A stretch of 34,501 nt of DNA from Promethearchaeota archaeon (GCA_016840545.1 JAEOSD010000008.1:1-34501), one strand, 5' to 3'. Shown: positions 7,202-15,358, counted from the first letter of the stretch. A program made the numbers and translations. Notes: generated from the sequence alone by a model not told the origin.

Positions 7202-8341
7202 ATGATGCCAACAATTGCACATTTTATATTAGCAGGAATTATTGGATTATCTTTCTATTCGATTAGTGATGGAAAATTTAGTAAAATCCATATTTTTATC
7301 TTTTTCATGAATAATGTTTGGGGGCCAGATCTCATCGCAACAATCGGACTACCAATTTCGCATTCTATATTATTATGGCCTTTATGTGCATACTTTTTAA
7401 CTTTTCCTTATCATTATTTCACAAAATTTACAGTTAATTTAAAAGATTGGAGAAAATTTGAAATAGTTGAACTTAAAGAAAAAAGATTGACTTTCTCGCA
7501 AACTTTCTTCTTGGTTTTAGCAGGGGGGATTATGCATCTCTATCTAGATTTCATGATTAATAATATGGGTTATATTGTTTTAGTACCTAGTATTGCTAAT
7601 TTCGGAACAGTGTCTTTTACTCTTTATGATTTAAATGTATTATTTAAATATGGCCTATTTCCCATAAATCCTATTTTATCCGTTTTTATTGGGGGTTTTT
7701 TTATCATAGGATTTATCTTTCTATTTATTAGGCTTCTTAAATTCTATTCAAAAAGAGAAGCAATTTTGGTATTAATTTATATTATTGCATTTTCAGTTAT
7801 ATTTTCTTTACTTGGTCAAATATTCACATTATCTCATCCTGATTTAGGAGCTATATTATATATTATGCTTTTTTGGGGCATACCCATGTTACTTATAGTT
7901 CTCTCCACTAAGAAAAGTAAAATTATAGACTTAAAGAATCATAAAGAGGAAAAAGAGAAAAAAAATAAAGATCATATCAAGCGGGTTAGCAGAATCTTAT
8001 TCTTTACAGGAATTTTGATTATAATTATATCCTTGATATTTATGCGATATAATAGAGAAATTATTAATTATGCTATATCCTTAAATCCAGAAGAAATGAG
8101 TAGATATTTTAATTTTGAGAGCGGGGTACTTTTAGCGTATTTATTAGAATTATGTGGCATAACTTTTGGTTTTATATTAATTATTTGCTCGATTGGATTA
8201 AATTATAGAATCAAGAAAATCTGGCAATTAACGATTTATATTGGCATTCTTTTCACTTGGACCGTTTTAGGTTTGGTTTTAGCGTGTAAATTGTGTGAAG
8301 ATACCATAAAAACAGAATTTTATATTAAAAAAGAAAATTGA
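7202..8341 (+). CDS. Polytopic membrane protein, possibly DUF457/YdjM-like hydrolase
   Basis: A 379-residue protein with about nine hydrophobic segments and a charged loop near residue 240 (KNHKEEKEKKNKDHIKR). The N-terminal half holds polar residues inside membrane stretches that recall membrane-bound metal-dependent hydrolases (DUF457/YdjM): MMPTIAH, WGPDLIATIGLPISHS and GGIMHLYLDFM. The His and Asp residues could form a metal site. The C-terminal half carries four more helices. It is followed after seven bases by the alpha/beta hydrolase, so the two are probably co-transcribed. The DUF457 suggestion is tentative. Confidence 0.6.
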   Translation: MMPTIAHFILAGIIGLSFYSISDGKFSKIHIFIFFMNNVWGPDLIATIGLPISHSILLWPLCAYFLTFPYHYFTKFTVNLKDWRKFEIVELKEKRLTFSQTFFLVLAGGIMHLYLDFMINNMGYIVLVPSIANFGTVSFTLYDLNVLFKYGLFPINPILSVFIGGFFIIGFIFLFIRLLKFYSKREAILVLIYIIAFSVIFSLLGQIFTLSHPDLGAILYIMLFWGIPMLLIVLSTKKSKIIDLKNHKEEKEKKNKDHIKRVSRILFFTGILIIIISLIFMRYNREIINYAISLNPEEMSRYFNFESGVLLAYLLELCGITFGFILIICSIGLNYRIKKIWQLTIYIGILFTWTVLGLVLACKLCEDTIKTEFYIKKEN

Positions 8342-8348
8342 ATGAAAA

Positions 8349-9341
8349 ATGAAACTTCGGGTCTTAATTATAGTTTTACCAGCATTTGTAATTGTTAGTG
8401 GGATTTTGATGTATATCTTATTTATTGATTTAAATAATTTACTTTTAGGATTTACGTTTAGTATTATTTCTATATTAGTTGGATTAACACTTTTCAAAAT
8501 AGGAATTCATACTCCTCAAAGTCATTTTGAAAATATTTCAAAAAGTACAGTAGATATTCAAAAAGTGGAAATTGCTTTCAATGATGGTGTTAAATCAGCA
8601 GGAAATTTTTATCGTTCACTCTCTGATACAATCTCAACATCTAATGGACGGAGATATCCCGAACCTAGACCAGTAATCATATTTTTTCACGGGTTTTGGA
8701 AGAAAAAAGAGATTAATCAGATCAATCTCATTACTTTAGCCCATATGGGATTTATAACTGCTGCTTTTGATCAAAGAGGTCATGGAGAAGCGGGAGGTAA
8801 AAAAACCGATTGGTATAAATTATATAACGATGTTGACAAAATTCTTGACTCCGTCTGCTCTTTTGAGGATGTTAGAAAAGGTTCTCTATGCTGTATCGGA
8901 AAATCAATGGGAGGGACTTCTGTTCTGACAAAATGTTATCAAGACGAACGGGTAGCAATGGTTATAGGAATAAGTGCATTATATGATGTTGAGCTATTAC
9001 GTGAAGCAAAATTCCGCTTTTTATCAGCAGGATGGTTTATTAGGCGTATAATGTCTAAAGTAAAAGATAAACGTGCATTAAAAATATGTGCGCATTATTT
9101 CTTAAAAAATGATCCAGAATTTAATAAAAATCGTGTATTTCTCATTCATGGTAAGAATGATAAAATTTTTCCACCTTCCCTAACTTTTAAATTAAACAAA
9201 GAACAAGCAGGAATCCCAGAAGATCATGCTTTCTTATTAAGAAATAGTGGTCATAGCTTTGAAGGTCAAGAATCATTAATTTTTGGGGTAATACTTAAGT
9301 GGATAATTGAAAATAAAGTCATGAAATTAAACGATAATTAG
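8349..9341 (+). CDS. Membrane-anchored alpha/beta hydrolase
   Basis: A 330-residue protein: two hydrophobic segments (about residues 5-27 and 31-52) anchor a serine-hydrolase domain. The oxyanion region is FFHGFW (112-117), the family motif DQRGHG is at 141-146, the nucleophile elbow GKSMGG has Ser186, the acid is Asp271 in HGKNDKIFPPS, and the base is His302 in SGHSFEG, giving a complete triad. The pattern is that of the S33/BAAT-like peptidase and esterase group, but the substrate is unknown. The gene begins seven bases after the polytopic membrane protein, which suggests a functional pair acting at the membrane. Confidence 0.85.
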   Translation: MKLRVLIIVLPAFVIVSGILMYILFIDLNNLLLGFTFSIISILVGLTLFKIGIHTPQSHFENISKSTVDIQKVEIAFNDGVKSAGNFYRSLSDTISTSNGRRYPEPRPVIIFFHGFWKKKEINQINLITLAHMGFITAAFDQRGHGEAGGKKTDWYKLYNDVDKILDSVCSFEDVRKGSLCCIGKSMGGTSVLTKCYQDERVAMVIGISALYDVELLREAKFRFLSAGWFIRRIMSKVKDKRALKICAHYFLKNDPEFNKNRVFLIHGKNDKIFPPSLTFKLNKEQAGIPEDHAFLLRNSGHSFEGQESLIFGVILKWIIENKVMKLNDN

Positions 9342-9420
9342 ACTTAATACACTGAAAGTGAGTTAGGATTTAAAAGGGAGCAAATTGTAACATTCTATTC
9401 TATTCAATGCATTTATAAAA

Positions 9421-9685
9421 ATGAGAAAAAGAAATGTAGGATTTATATTATTTGCTGTAGCTGGTGCCAACTTAATATTGGGTCTAATAAGTCAAACCAT
9501 ACTTGATCCCTAATTTTCTATTAACTACTGTGATCGATTTAGGCAACATATCTATAGGAATTTGGCAATATGATGTTTCTTATAGTGTTTACAATCTAAT
9601 ATGGCACATCGAGAATGCTATTTTATTCTTTATATCACTCTATTTACTTAGGAGTATTAAAAAGCGTGATTTGATTAATATATAG
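9421..9685 (+). pseudogene. Small two-helix membrane protein split by a frameshift
   Basis: The frame from ATG 9421 reads MRKRNVGFILFAVAGANLIL and on to SQTILDP, stopping at 9513. A second frame, shifted by one base and open from 9503, continues with a sensible sequence (NFLLTTVIDLGNISIGIWQY) and a second hydrophobic helix (IENAILFFISLYLLRSIKKR) up to 9685. Together they form one protein of about 86 residues with two membrane helices. The switch point is around 9503-9513. It is either a recent frameshift, a sequencing error or two tiny overlapping genes. No family recognised. Confidence 0.45.
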
Positions 9686-9813
9686 TATAAAAACCTTGAA
9701 TAATAAAAAATAAAATCTCTAATTTATGTCTTCCTTAAATTAGAACTTCAATTAAATACACGTTAATACGGATCTGAATTATTACAAATATTAAAGACTT
9801 TGAAAGAAAAAAA

Positions 9814-10491
9814 TTATTGGTTAGTTTTATATATTGTATTCCGAAGTTGTTCTGCAGCCTTACTAGGATTTTCCGCACGGGTAATTGCTCCACCCACTAT
9901 AATAATGTCTAGCGGGTAAGTTAAAATTTTTGGAATGTCAGAAACTTTAATCCCACCAGCTAGAGCTAATCGTGGATGGTTCTGTATCTGCATTACGGAT
10001 TCTATTTCTGACAACGGGGCTCGTCGTGATGCTTGGCGATCCAAACCACTATGCACTAGAGCATAATGTAATTTTGTACCCTTATAATTGAGATTCATAA
10101 TTTCTGCTAATCTGCTAGCAGGTGATCGCGATACAATAAGATCTGCTATAATTTCAACGTGAAAATCATGGGCAGCGTGTAAAGCCTCTTCAATTGTTAT
10201 ATCGTAAGCATCGGCAAGTATTGTAACAATATCGGCTTTTGCTTGGGCAGCCATTTTCACCTCAAGGTAACCAGCATCTGCGGTCTTTAAGTCTGCACAA
10301 ATAGTTTTAGCGGGGTGTGCTTCCTTTAATGCTTGGATGGCTCGAACACCTTCAGATTTTATCAAAGGAGTTCCAGCTTCTAAAATATCTACAAATACTG
10401 CTACCTTATTAGCCATATCTAATGCATCTTCCAAGACTTCAATGTCTAAAGCCACTTGTAATCTTGGAACCGATTTTTTCTCATTACTCAT
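9814..10491 (-). CDS. hps: 3-hexulose-6-phosphate synthase
   Basis: A TIM-barrel protein of the OMP-decarboxylase superfamily, about 225 residues. It condenses formaldehyde with ribulose 5-phosphate or runs in reverse, the route many archaea use to make pentose phosphate from fructose 6-phosphate. Diagnostic segments are LQVALDIEVLEDA, VDILEAGTPLIKSEG, the catalytic ADLKTADAG (DxKxxD) and LALAGGIKVSDIP with a phosphate-binding IVGGAITRA. The ATG at 10491 is preferred because a TATA-like box at 10515-10522 would start transcription there; an upstream ATG at 10509 would add six residues. The related 3-keto-L-gulonate-6-phosphate decarboxylase is the main alternative. No isomerase (phi) gene is adjacent. 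Confidence 0.85.
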   Translation of the reverse strand: MSNEKKSVPRLQVALDIEVLEDALDMANKVAVFVDILEAGTPLIKSEGVRAIQALKEAHPAKTICADLKTADAGYLEVKMAAQAKADIVTILADAYDITIEEALHAAHDFHVEIIADLIVSRSPASRLAEIMNLNYKGTKLHYALVHSGLDRQASRRAPLSEIESVMQIQNHPRLALAGGIKVSDIPKILTYPLDIIIVGGAITRAENPSKAAEQLRNTIYKTNQ

Positions 10492-10583
10492 CTTCGCCGG
10501 ATTCACCATTGTACTATAAATTGTTTAAATTTAAACTTTTTAATTTTTCTAAACTTGGGTATCTAAAAATCCCATATATATAT

Positions 10584-10796
10584 TCATTTAGAGAAAGATG
10601 TTTCAGTTTTTGGTTTCATTTTATTAATTCTATATAAAACTACGTAAACAACAACAATAAGAATAGTACAGTCTAAGATTTCTACAAGTAGCATATCAGG
10701 TGGAATCAGATTCATAGTAGCCAAAAAGATTGTACAACCAGCATAAACCGTAAAAAGAACTATCATCAAGATTTTTATTCTAAAATTAGAGCTCAA
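10584..10796 (-). CDS. Small two-helix membrane protein
   Basis: A 70-residue protein with two hydrophobic segments (about residues 7-27 and 35-56), a short loop with prolines (NLIPPDM), and a basic C-terminal tail. The start is TTG at 10796, supported by a Shine-Dalgarno-like gaggggt about eight bases upstream. No family is recognised. It lies between hps and a stand-alone Lrp ligand domain, all on the same strand but each with its own spacing. Confidence 0.5.
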   Translation of the reverse strand: MSSNFRIKILMIVLFTVYAGCTIFLATMNLIPPDMLLVEILDCTILIVVVYVVLYRINKMKPKTETSFSK

Positions 10797-10915
10797 CTTA
10801 TTAACCCCTCATATTCAATTTTAAGATTTTATTTCTTATTCCTTTTTATAATCTTTTTGATAAATTTAAATTTTTTCTTTATTAGAATAGCCAACATTAT
10901 TTTAAAGCTTAAACT

Positions 10916-11149
10916 CTATAATGGTGTAACTATATGAGTTGATGTTCTATCAACACCATCAATTCTATGGATTCTCGCTAAAACAATTTTTGAAATGGTG
11001 GTAATGTCTTTTGATTCTACTTTTGCAATTATATCGATGCCTCCTGTAACTGCATGAGCCTCTAATACTTCAGGTATTTGATTTAAATTGTCAATTATAC
11101 TTTCTAAAAATCCAGCTTTTGTTTTCAAAAAAATAAAACATACGGTCAT
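10916..11149 (-). CDS. Stand-alone Lrp/AsnC ligand-binding (RAM) domain
   Basis: 77 residues that match only the C-terminal alpha/beta sandwich of Lrp/AsnC regulators: MTVCFIFLKTKAG, an EAHAVTGGIDIIAKVES core and THIVTPL at the end. There is no DNA-binding part. Such single RAM domains form ring oligomers that bind amino acids and may tune full-length Lrp proteins. The ATG at 11149 is chosen because a Shine-Dalgarno gaggt (11155-11159) lies five bases upstream; the frame stays open to a TTG at 11161. A full Lrp protein is encoded at 13074. Confidence 0.8.
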   Translation of the reverse strand: MTVCFIFLKTKAGFLESIIDNLNQIPEVLEAHAVTGGIDIIAKVESKDITTISKIVLARIHRIDGVDRTSTHIVTPL

Positions 11150-11293
11150 TTTAAACCTCAATTTATTAATATAATTATCTTTTTAGTTTATAAAATCAAA
11201 AATTGGAACATTCATTTAAAAACATTTGTTCGCTGAATCTTTGAATCAAATATCAAAAAGATTAAATTATAATTCATCATAACTTCAAATAAG

Positions 11294-11304
11294 TTATACT
11301 TATA
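11294..11304 (+). promoter_or_regulatory. TATA box of the bPH-like gene
   Basis: The sequence ttatacttata is centred about 23 bases before the ATG at 11322, and no Shine-Dalgarno sequence is present. This fits a leaderless transcript. Confidence 0.45.
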
Positions 11305-11321
11305 CTCTAATAACTGAAATA

Positions 11322-11822
11322 ATGGAAATTTTTACTGAATCTAAAAAATGGTTTGTCTTTGTAGTTTTTATTTTAATTCTATTTCTAATGTTGATAATTG
11401 TGAGGATTTCGATATACATCTCCAGTTCAATGGAATTCATTATAAGTTTCCTAATTACTAGTGCCTTTTCTATTGGTTTAATTTTACTTGCATTTTATAT
11501 TAATTATGTGCTTAAAACTTACCAACCGTCAAAAAAAAGAACCTTTCAAATCACAGACGATGGTATTACTATTGATGTTCCATATAAAGATTTCTTTCAA
11601 ATTAATTGGTCTGAAATTGAAAAAATTAAAATAAGAAAAGAATATAGTGGTTTTGTAAAACCAAGAAAGCTACATTACGTTTTAATATTTACAAGTTCTA
11701 AAGTTTATCGTACCTATAGTATGTTAAAAGGTTGGGATTTTCGAAGGTCAACAATAAAAAGAATTTTAAGAGTCTTGGATTCATATTCTCAAAATCTGGG
11801 AATAGAATTTATAGAATTTTAG
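11322..11822 (+). CDS. Membrane protein with bPH-like domain
   Basis: A 166-residue protein with two transmembrane helices (about residues 9-31 and 37-61), then a soluble domain that begins FQITDDGITIDVPYKD and continues INWSEIEKIKI. This helix-pair plus beta-rich arrangement is that of the bacterial pleckstrin-homology-like (bPH/YcxB) membrane proteins. Their role is poorly known, with links to membrane stress in some bacteria. Start and promoter are well placed for a leaderless message. It converges on the RDD gene with a 15-base gap. Confidence 0.6.
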   Translation: MEIFTESKKWFVFVVFILILFLMLIIVRISIYISSSMEFIISFLITSAFSIGLILLAFYINYVLKTYQPSKKRTFQITDDGITIDVPYKDFFQINWSEIEKIKIRKEYSGFVKPRKLHYVLIFTSSKVYRTYSMLKGWDFRRSTIKRILRVLDSYSQNLGIEFIEF

Positions 11823-11837
11823 TTTTTTATTCCTCAT

Positions 11838-12284
11838 TTATTCTGCTTTAATAACGACTGTTTTTGATACATCTTGCATTATTCTAATTTTCCTCTTGTC
11901 ATTATCATAGCTTGTGAAAAAACCTATTAGCACATCTACGATTAAGAGCACAGACCCTTTAAAAACATTATTTAGTGCATAACTCTTTAAGGATGCTACT
12001 TGCAATGTATCTTCATTCACGGTTCTCAATTTTAAGGCCATTTTACCTAAAGTCTGACCATTATTAAAAGATTCTAGTAACCAATAATATAAAAATCCAA
12101 TAGCAAATTGAATAGAGTTGGTAATCCACCAATAAGGAGGATTAATATAAGAGAATGGAAGGGTCCAGAAATTCTCTATAGGTCTAATGAATAAAAAAAC
12201 TATATTGGAGATTATGGAAATCAAAATTATATCAATAATCCAAGCTATAAATCTAAATAAGACATCCGCATGTTCTATTGCCAT
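11838..12284 (-). CDS. RDD family membrane protein
   Basis: A 148-residue RDD protein. The first helix carries the typical Arg and Asp pattern (RFIAWIIDIILI), a second helix spans about residues 70-90, and the hallmark loop NNGQTLGKMALKLRTV follows, then a third helix and the C-terminal segment KIRIMQDVSKTVVI, also a family feature. RDD proteins are small integral membrane proteins, some proposed to act in ion or compatible-solute movement. The specific role is unknown. The gene is convergent with the bPH-like gene. Confidence 0.85.
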   Translation of the reverse strand: MAIEHADVLFRFIAWIIDIILISIISNIVFLFIRPIENFWTLPFSYINPPYWWITNSIQFAIGFLYYWLLESFNNGQTLGKMALKLRTVNEDTLQVASLKSYALNNVFKGSVLLIVDVLIGFFTSYDNDKRKIRIMQDVSKTVVIKAE

Positions 12285-12436
12285 TTTTTTCTATACCAAT
12301 TTATTTTAATCTAATTATTCTAGGTCATCCTTTAAAATTAATATATTTAATCATTATTAATTTTAAAAGTGAAATATATCTTAGAAAAAGAGATATATAT
12401 GATTATGATCTTATCTTATAAGTCGTTTAGTAATAA

Positions 12437-12811
12437 GTGATTCAAATTATTGAAAGATATATTGACTGGTATTGTGAAGAAATGTTCGCTGCATATTTAA
12501 ATAAATCTATTAATATAACGGAATTATTACATAAATTAGATTATGAGCAAGTAAATAATCAAAAAGAATTATTTAATTTCTTAAATTTAATATTAACCAA
12601 AGAATTTCCTCATAATTGCTACAATAAATACTGTAGAGAAAAAATTTATTTTTCTAATACATTTGATTATGCTAAAAAGAACTTTAGCTTAAAATTAAAA
12701 GAGTTTGTGAAAATATGGATTGCTCCTCACAATCTAGAAAAACTTTCCCAGTGGAGAGTAAATATTCCTTTTTATTGCTGCAAATGTTTTAAAGAAAAGA
12801 TTGTTCGATAA
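12437..12811 (+). CDS. Hypothetical protein with C-terminal Cys cluster
   Basis: A 124-residue, mainly helical protein starting at GTG 12437; an in-frame stop lies just upstream. The C-terminal half contains CYNKYC and FYCCKCFKEK, a possible zinc-binding cluster. Base composition is very AT-rich, with many Asn, Lys and Tyr codons. No family is recognised. A TATA-like atatatatg near 12393 could serve as its promoter. A shorter form from an internal ATG at 12482 is possible. Confidence 0.5.
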   Translation: MIQIIERYIDWYCEEMFAAYLNKSINITELLHKLDYEQVNNQKELFNFLNLILTKEFPHNCYNKYCREKIYFSNTFDYAKKNFSLKLKEFVKIWIAPHNLEKLSQWRVNIPFYCCKCFKEKIVR

Positions 12812-12820
12812 ATTTAGTAA

Positions 12821-13036
12821 TTAGATATCGGTAGGAAGCTGAATTTCAAAACTACAAACATCATCTCCCTTCATAATAATTTTTAATATTTTTACATTTA
12901 CAGGTTTCTGTCAATTATTTTTTCTTTATCAAAAATCAAAATAAATAGCTGTTTCATTATTTAATTTAAAATCTCCTTCTTTTGGAGTAAGGTTTAATGG
13001 TTGTGGTATTATTGAAAAAAAAGTGTCATTAATCAT
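12821..13036 (-). pseudogene. Decayed fragment resembling a GH20 hexosaminidase N-domain
   Basis: The minus strand from ATG 13036 reads MINDTFFSIIPQPLNLTPKE and continues GDFKLNNETAIYFDF before stops at 12929. The pattern of PQP, a KEG turn and FKLNNETAIYFD resembles the small N-terminal domain of family 20 glycosidases. In the same frame beyond three stops, an open stretch (KILKIIMKGDDVCSFEIQLP) continues to 12821. A one-base shift at the first stop would also give a sensible continuation (FDKEKIIDRNL). This looks like a degraded gene remnant; the family identity is tentative. Confidence 0.4.
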
Positions 13037-13073
13037 AATGTTTAAGAATAAATTTTCATACCATTTATTTTAT

Positions 13074-13565
13074 ATGAACGAATCTAACCAACCATATATA
13101 GAAGATGTTGACTTAGAGATTTTAAGAATTCTGAGTCAAGATGGACGTGAAACTTATCATGGTATCGCGAAAATCTTAGAAAAATCACCAGTAACCATAA
13201 AAAAGCACGTAGAAGAATTAGAAAAGAAAGAAATTATTAAAGGATATGGGGTACAACTCGATTTGGAACAACTAGGTTATAATATAATTGCCATTATAGA
13301 GGTTACTATATCAAAAGGAAAAATGTTCGAAGTTGAAGGAAAAATTGCTAAAAATCCACACGTTTTTGCTGTATACGACATTACTGGAACTTATGATGCC
13401 CTCGTATTTGCGAGATTCAAATCACGGAATGATTTGAGCGCAATGATAAAAAAAATCCACACTTCTCCTTATGTTGAAAGAACAAATACTCATATAGTTT
13501 TGAATGTGATAAAAGAAGAAATATCTTTAGTAAAAATACTTGATAAAGAAAAAATTAAACAATAA
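13074..13565 (+). CDS. Lrp/AsnC family transcriptional regulator
   Basis: 163 residues from ATG 13074. The N-terminal winged helix starts VDLEILRILSQDGRETYHGI and contains the recognition helix KSPVTIKKHVEELEKKEII. The C-terminal RAM ligand-binding domain runs from GYNIIAIIEVTI through the YDITGTYDALVFARF turn to RTNTHIVLNVIKEE. Regulators of this family form octamers and respond to amino acids. The longer frame from 13023 is rejected because its first residues do not fit the family and the internal ATG suits a leaderless start. Adjacent genes are unrelated, so targets are unknown. Confidence 0.9.
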   Translation: MNESNQPYIEDVDLEILRILSQDGRETYHGIAKILEKSPVTIKKHVEELEKKEIIKGYGVQLDLEQLGYNIIAIIEVTISKGKMFEVEGKIAKNPHVFAVYDITGTYDALVFARFKSRNDLSAMIKKIHTSPYVERTNTHIVLNVIKEEISLVKILDKEKIKQ

Positions 13566-13616
13566 TAATATTTTTACTTTGATTACTAAAGTTGTCGGGA
13601 GTCTTCTCTTTTATTG

Positions 13617-13835
13617 ATGAAATTTAATCTGTTTAATATGAGTGTAGGAATAATTAAGGTACGCAAAAAAAATTTTTATGATTATCTCCTTCCTGATATC
13701 TCTCATTTAATCATCCCCTTTTCGGAGTTCTTCAAAAATAAAAATGATTACTTTGTCTATACTGGAACAGAACAAATTCCATTCATAGAAAAAGATCCTG
13801 AATTTATTGAAATTATGAAGAAAGAATTCCTATAG
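13617..13835 (+). CDS. Hypothetical protein of 72 residues
   Basis: A small open frame with ATG at 13617, or a second ATG at 13638 giving MSVGIIKVRKKNFYDYLLPD. It is rich in Phe, Ile and Lys, with no membrane segment and no cysteines. It lies 50 bases after the Lrp gene on the same strand. No domain recognised. Moderate confidence that it is translated, because both the length and the mixed composition exceed what chance usually gives here. Confidence 0.4.
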   Translation: MKFNLFNMSVGIIKVRKKNFYDYLLPDISHLIIPFSEFFKNKNDYFVYTGTEQIPFIEKDPEFIEIMKKEFL

Positions 13836-13880
13836 ATCCTGTCTAATCTAACTACTATTAACTATTAATAGGAGCCTAAT

Positions 13881-14174
13881 TTATTTTAAACTGTCTATCA
13901 ATTCTAGAAAATCTGAATATGGAATGGCGGTCCAACTTTCAGCAAACCTAGCTCCTGCATCCCGAGAAAGAAGCGAAACTTTTGCTGCTTCTTGTTCATC
14001 CTTAGCTTCAAAAATATCAATAAAGTCGTATGGACCAAGGATGGCATAATGAGCAATCCATCTAATGCTTGGAACTTTTTCTTTTACTAACTTTAGCCAC
14101 TTTTCACCCTGATCCTTCCTTCTTTCAACCAGATCAGGATTTCGAAGTCTAGTTGCTAGTATATATATCGGCAT
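13881..14174 (-). CDS. GYD domain protein
   Basis: 97 residues beginning MPIYILATRLRNPDLVERRK and containing the family core ILGPYDFIDIFEA and a C-terminal AESWTAIPYSDF. This is the GYD family (PF08734), small alpha/beta dimeric-barrel-like proteins of unknown function. Here the Gly-Tyr-Asp motif is GPYD. The ATG at 14174 is preferred over an upstream one (14216) because the family begins at this methionine and a TATA box (ctttatttataac, about 14192-14204) lies 25 bases upstream, giving a leaderless message. Confidence 0.8.
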   Translation of the reverse strand: MPIYILATRLRNPDLVERRKDQGEKWLKLVKEKVPSIRWIAHYAILGPYDFIDIFEAKDEQEAAKVSLLSRDAGARFAESWTAIPYSDFLELIDSLK

Positions 14175-14299
14175 AAAGAAAATTATAATAGTTATAAATA
14201 AAAGCTTTACTTTCAAATTTTTCTTAAAAAATTTTTTCTAAACCTTTTTCTTTATTGAAAGCAAAATTTTTTATTAGAAACACGTGTTATTTATTACAA

Positions 14300-14422
14300 T
14301 CAATTTTCTTTTAGAGAAGGTAAGTTTCCAATAGTTTCAGGAATTTTTTCTCTTTTATTATGACTCAAATCTAAGTATTCTAAAGAATTTAAGTTTCCAA
14401 TATTGTCAGGTATTATTTCCAT
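14300..14422 (-). pseudogene. Truncated leucine-rich-repeat ORF (40 residues)
   Basis: ATG at 14422 opens a 40-codon frame beginning MEIIPDNIGNLNSLEYLDLS, then a second unit (HNKREKIPETIGNLPSLKEN) and a stop. It contains just under two LRR units of the IPxxIGNLxSLxxLDLS type. It is far too short to fold as a solenoid and is best read as a leftover of a larger LRR gene. The rest of 14217-14580 is AT-rich with no other gene seen. A different LRR subtype remnant lies at 850-984. Confidence 0.55.
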
Positions 14423-14586
14423 TTATAAATTATTGTCGAAATATTAAGAGAATTTTTCTAATACAGCCTTAATGTAATATTAAATTGTTCACCTTTCAGA
14501 ACAACTTTTAGAATATTTCTGAACAAATCCTAGAAAAATCTTTTTAAAAAATGAACGAAATTGCAACAAAAAATGAAAACATAAAA

Positions 14587-14599
14587 CTTATATATTTAA
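14587..14599 (+). promoter_or_regulatory. TATA box ahead of a 16-codon upstream ORF
   Basis: The box cttatatatttaa is centred at about 14593. Archaeal spacing puts transcription start near 14619, exactly at the ATG of a short upstream frame at 14621. Confidence 0.45.
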
Positions 14600-14620
14600 A
14601 ATCACTAGCTTTTATTAAAA

Positions 14621-14671
14621 ATGTTTCAATGGGACACAATTCCCACAGAAATAAAAAAAATTAGCATGTGA
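14621..14671 (+). CDS. Possible leaderless upstream ORF
   Basis: ATG at 14621 encodes the 16-residue peptide MFQWDTIPTEIKKISM and stops with TGA at 14671, seven bases before the next gene. Its start coincides with the predicted transcription start. It may be a leader peptide, or the original N-terminus of the following gene now out of frame. Support is positional only. Confidence 0.3.
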   Translation: MFQWDTIPTEIKKISM

Positions 14672-14678
14672 ACATAAG

Positions 14679-14933
14679 ATGGCATTAGAAAAATTAAAAG
14701 TTAGCATGGAAGTTTTAATAAAGCCTAAGAAGAAGGTATTTAGGACATATGAGTTAATTTGTTTGGAGAAACTTAAAGAATTGGGAATTTGTACAGCAGC
14801 GAGATGGTCAGCTGCGATGGGATATAACCATAGAAGCTCACTTGCTAAAATTATAAAAAGGATCGAAAAAAAATATCCTGATAAGTTGAAAATATACTAT
14901 GATAGGTCACCACGTCAATATGAAGCTCTATAA
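14679..14933 (+). CDS. Small basic HTH-like protein
   Basis: An 84-residue, lysine- and arginine-rich protein. Residues 33-70 look like a helix-turn-helix followed by a basic wing-like strand: CLEKLKELGICTAARWSAA, then YNHRSSLAKIIKRIEKK, and a C-terminal KIYYDRSPRQYEAL. This suggests DNA binding. No Shine-Dalgarno sequence is visible, and translation may be coupled to the short ORF just upstream. No named family recognised. Confidence 0.55.
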   Translation: MALEKLKVSMEVLIKPKKKVFRTYELICLEKLKELGICTAARWSAAMGYNHRSSLAKIIKRIEKKYPDKLKIYYDRSPRQYEAL

Positions 14934-15014
14934 AGTATAAATTTTTTATATTGTTATAGAAATCCTGTCAAATAGCATTTACCAAATAAGTAGCATAATA
15001 AAGAGGTATTAAAA

Positions 15015-15329
15015 ATGGTAATAAGATGTCCTAAATGCGGAATTGAATATTCTTACGGTAGAAATATTTGTCATATATGTGAAGATCATTCCATATTTTT
15101 TGGAACTTTATTCAATGAAGATCGAAGAGAATATCAATGGAATTGCAATATGAAAATCATTTCAGATGTATCGCATACTAATCCTCTAACCTCAGACATC
15201 CTATTGAAAGACGCAGAGTTAATGATAAAGGAGAAAAATTCTTATGAATGGAATTGTGATCCTGCTTTAAGAGTACTACAAATTTCTTTTTTTGATAAGA
15301 AAATAGGATGGAACTTGGTTTATGAATAG
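15015..15329 (+). CDS. Zinc-ribbon hypothetical protein
   Basis: A 104-residue protein whose N-terminus holds a zinc ribbon: CPKC at residues 5-8 and CHIC at 19-22 (MVIRCPKCGIEYSYGRNICH). Two related later segments, YQWNCNMKI and YEWNCDPAL, each contain a Trp-Asn-Cys triplet and look like an internal repeat. The start has a Shine-Dalgarno gaggt at 15002-15006. It sits 29 bases before the glutamate-synthase-like gene on the same strand and may be co-transcribed with it. Function unknown. Confidence 0.65.
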   Translation: MVIRCPKCGIEYSYGRNICHICEDHSIFFGTLFNEDRREYQWNCNMKIISDVSHTNPLTSDILLKDAELMIKEKNSYEWNCDPALRVLQISFFDKKIGWNLVYE

Positions 15330-15358
15330 AGTCTAAAATGAAAGAAGTTGAATAAAAA

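Noticed and set aside
9814-10491. Orotidine 5'-phosphate decarboxylase
   Set aside because: The DLKTADAG and EAGTPLIKSEG segments match hexulose-phosphate synthase better than PyrF.
10422-10637. 71-codon plus-strand frame across the hps start
   Set aside because: It overlaps the hps start and promoter on the other strand, with no motif.
13023-13073. N-terminal extension of the Lrp regulator
   Set aside because: The extra residues do not resemble the family, and the internal ATG at 13074 fits the winged-helix start and a leaderless message.
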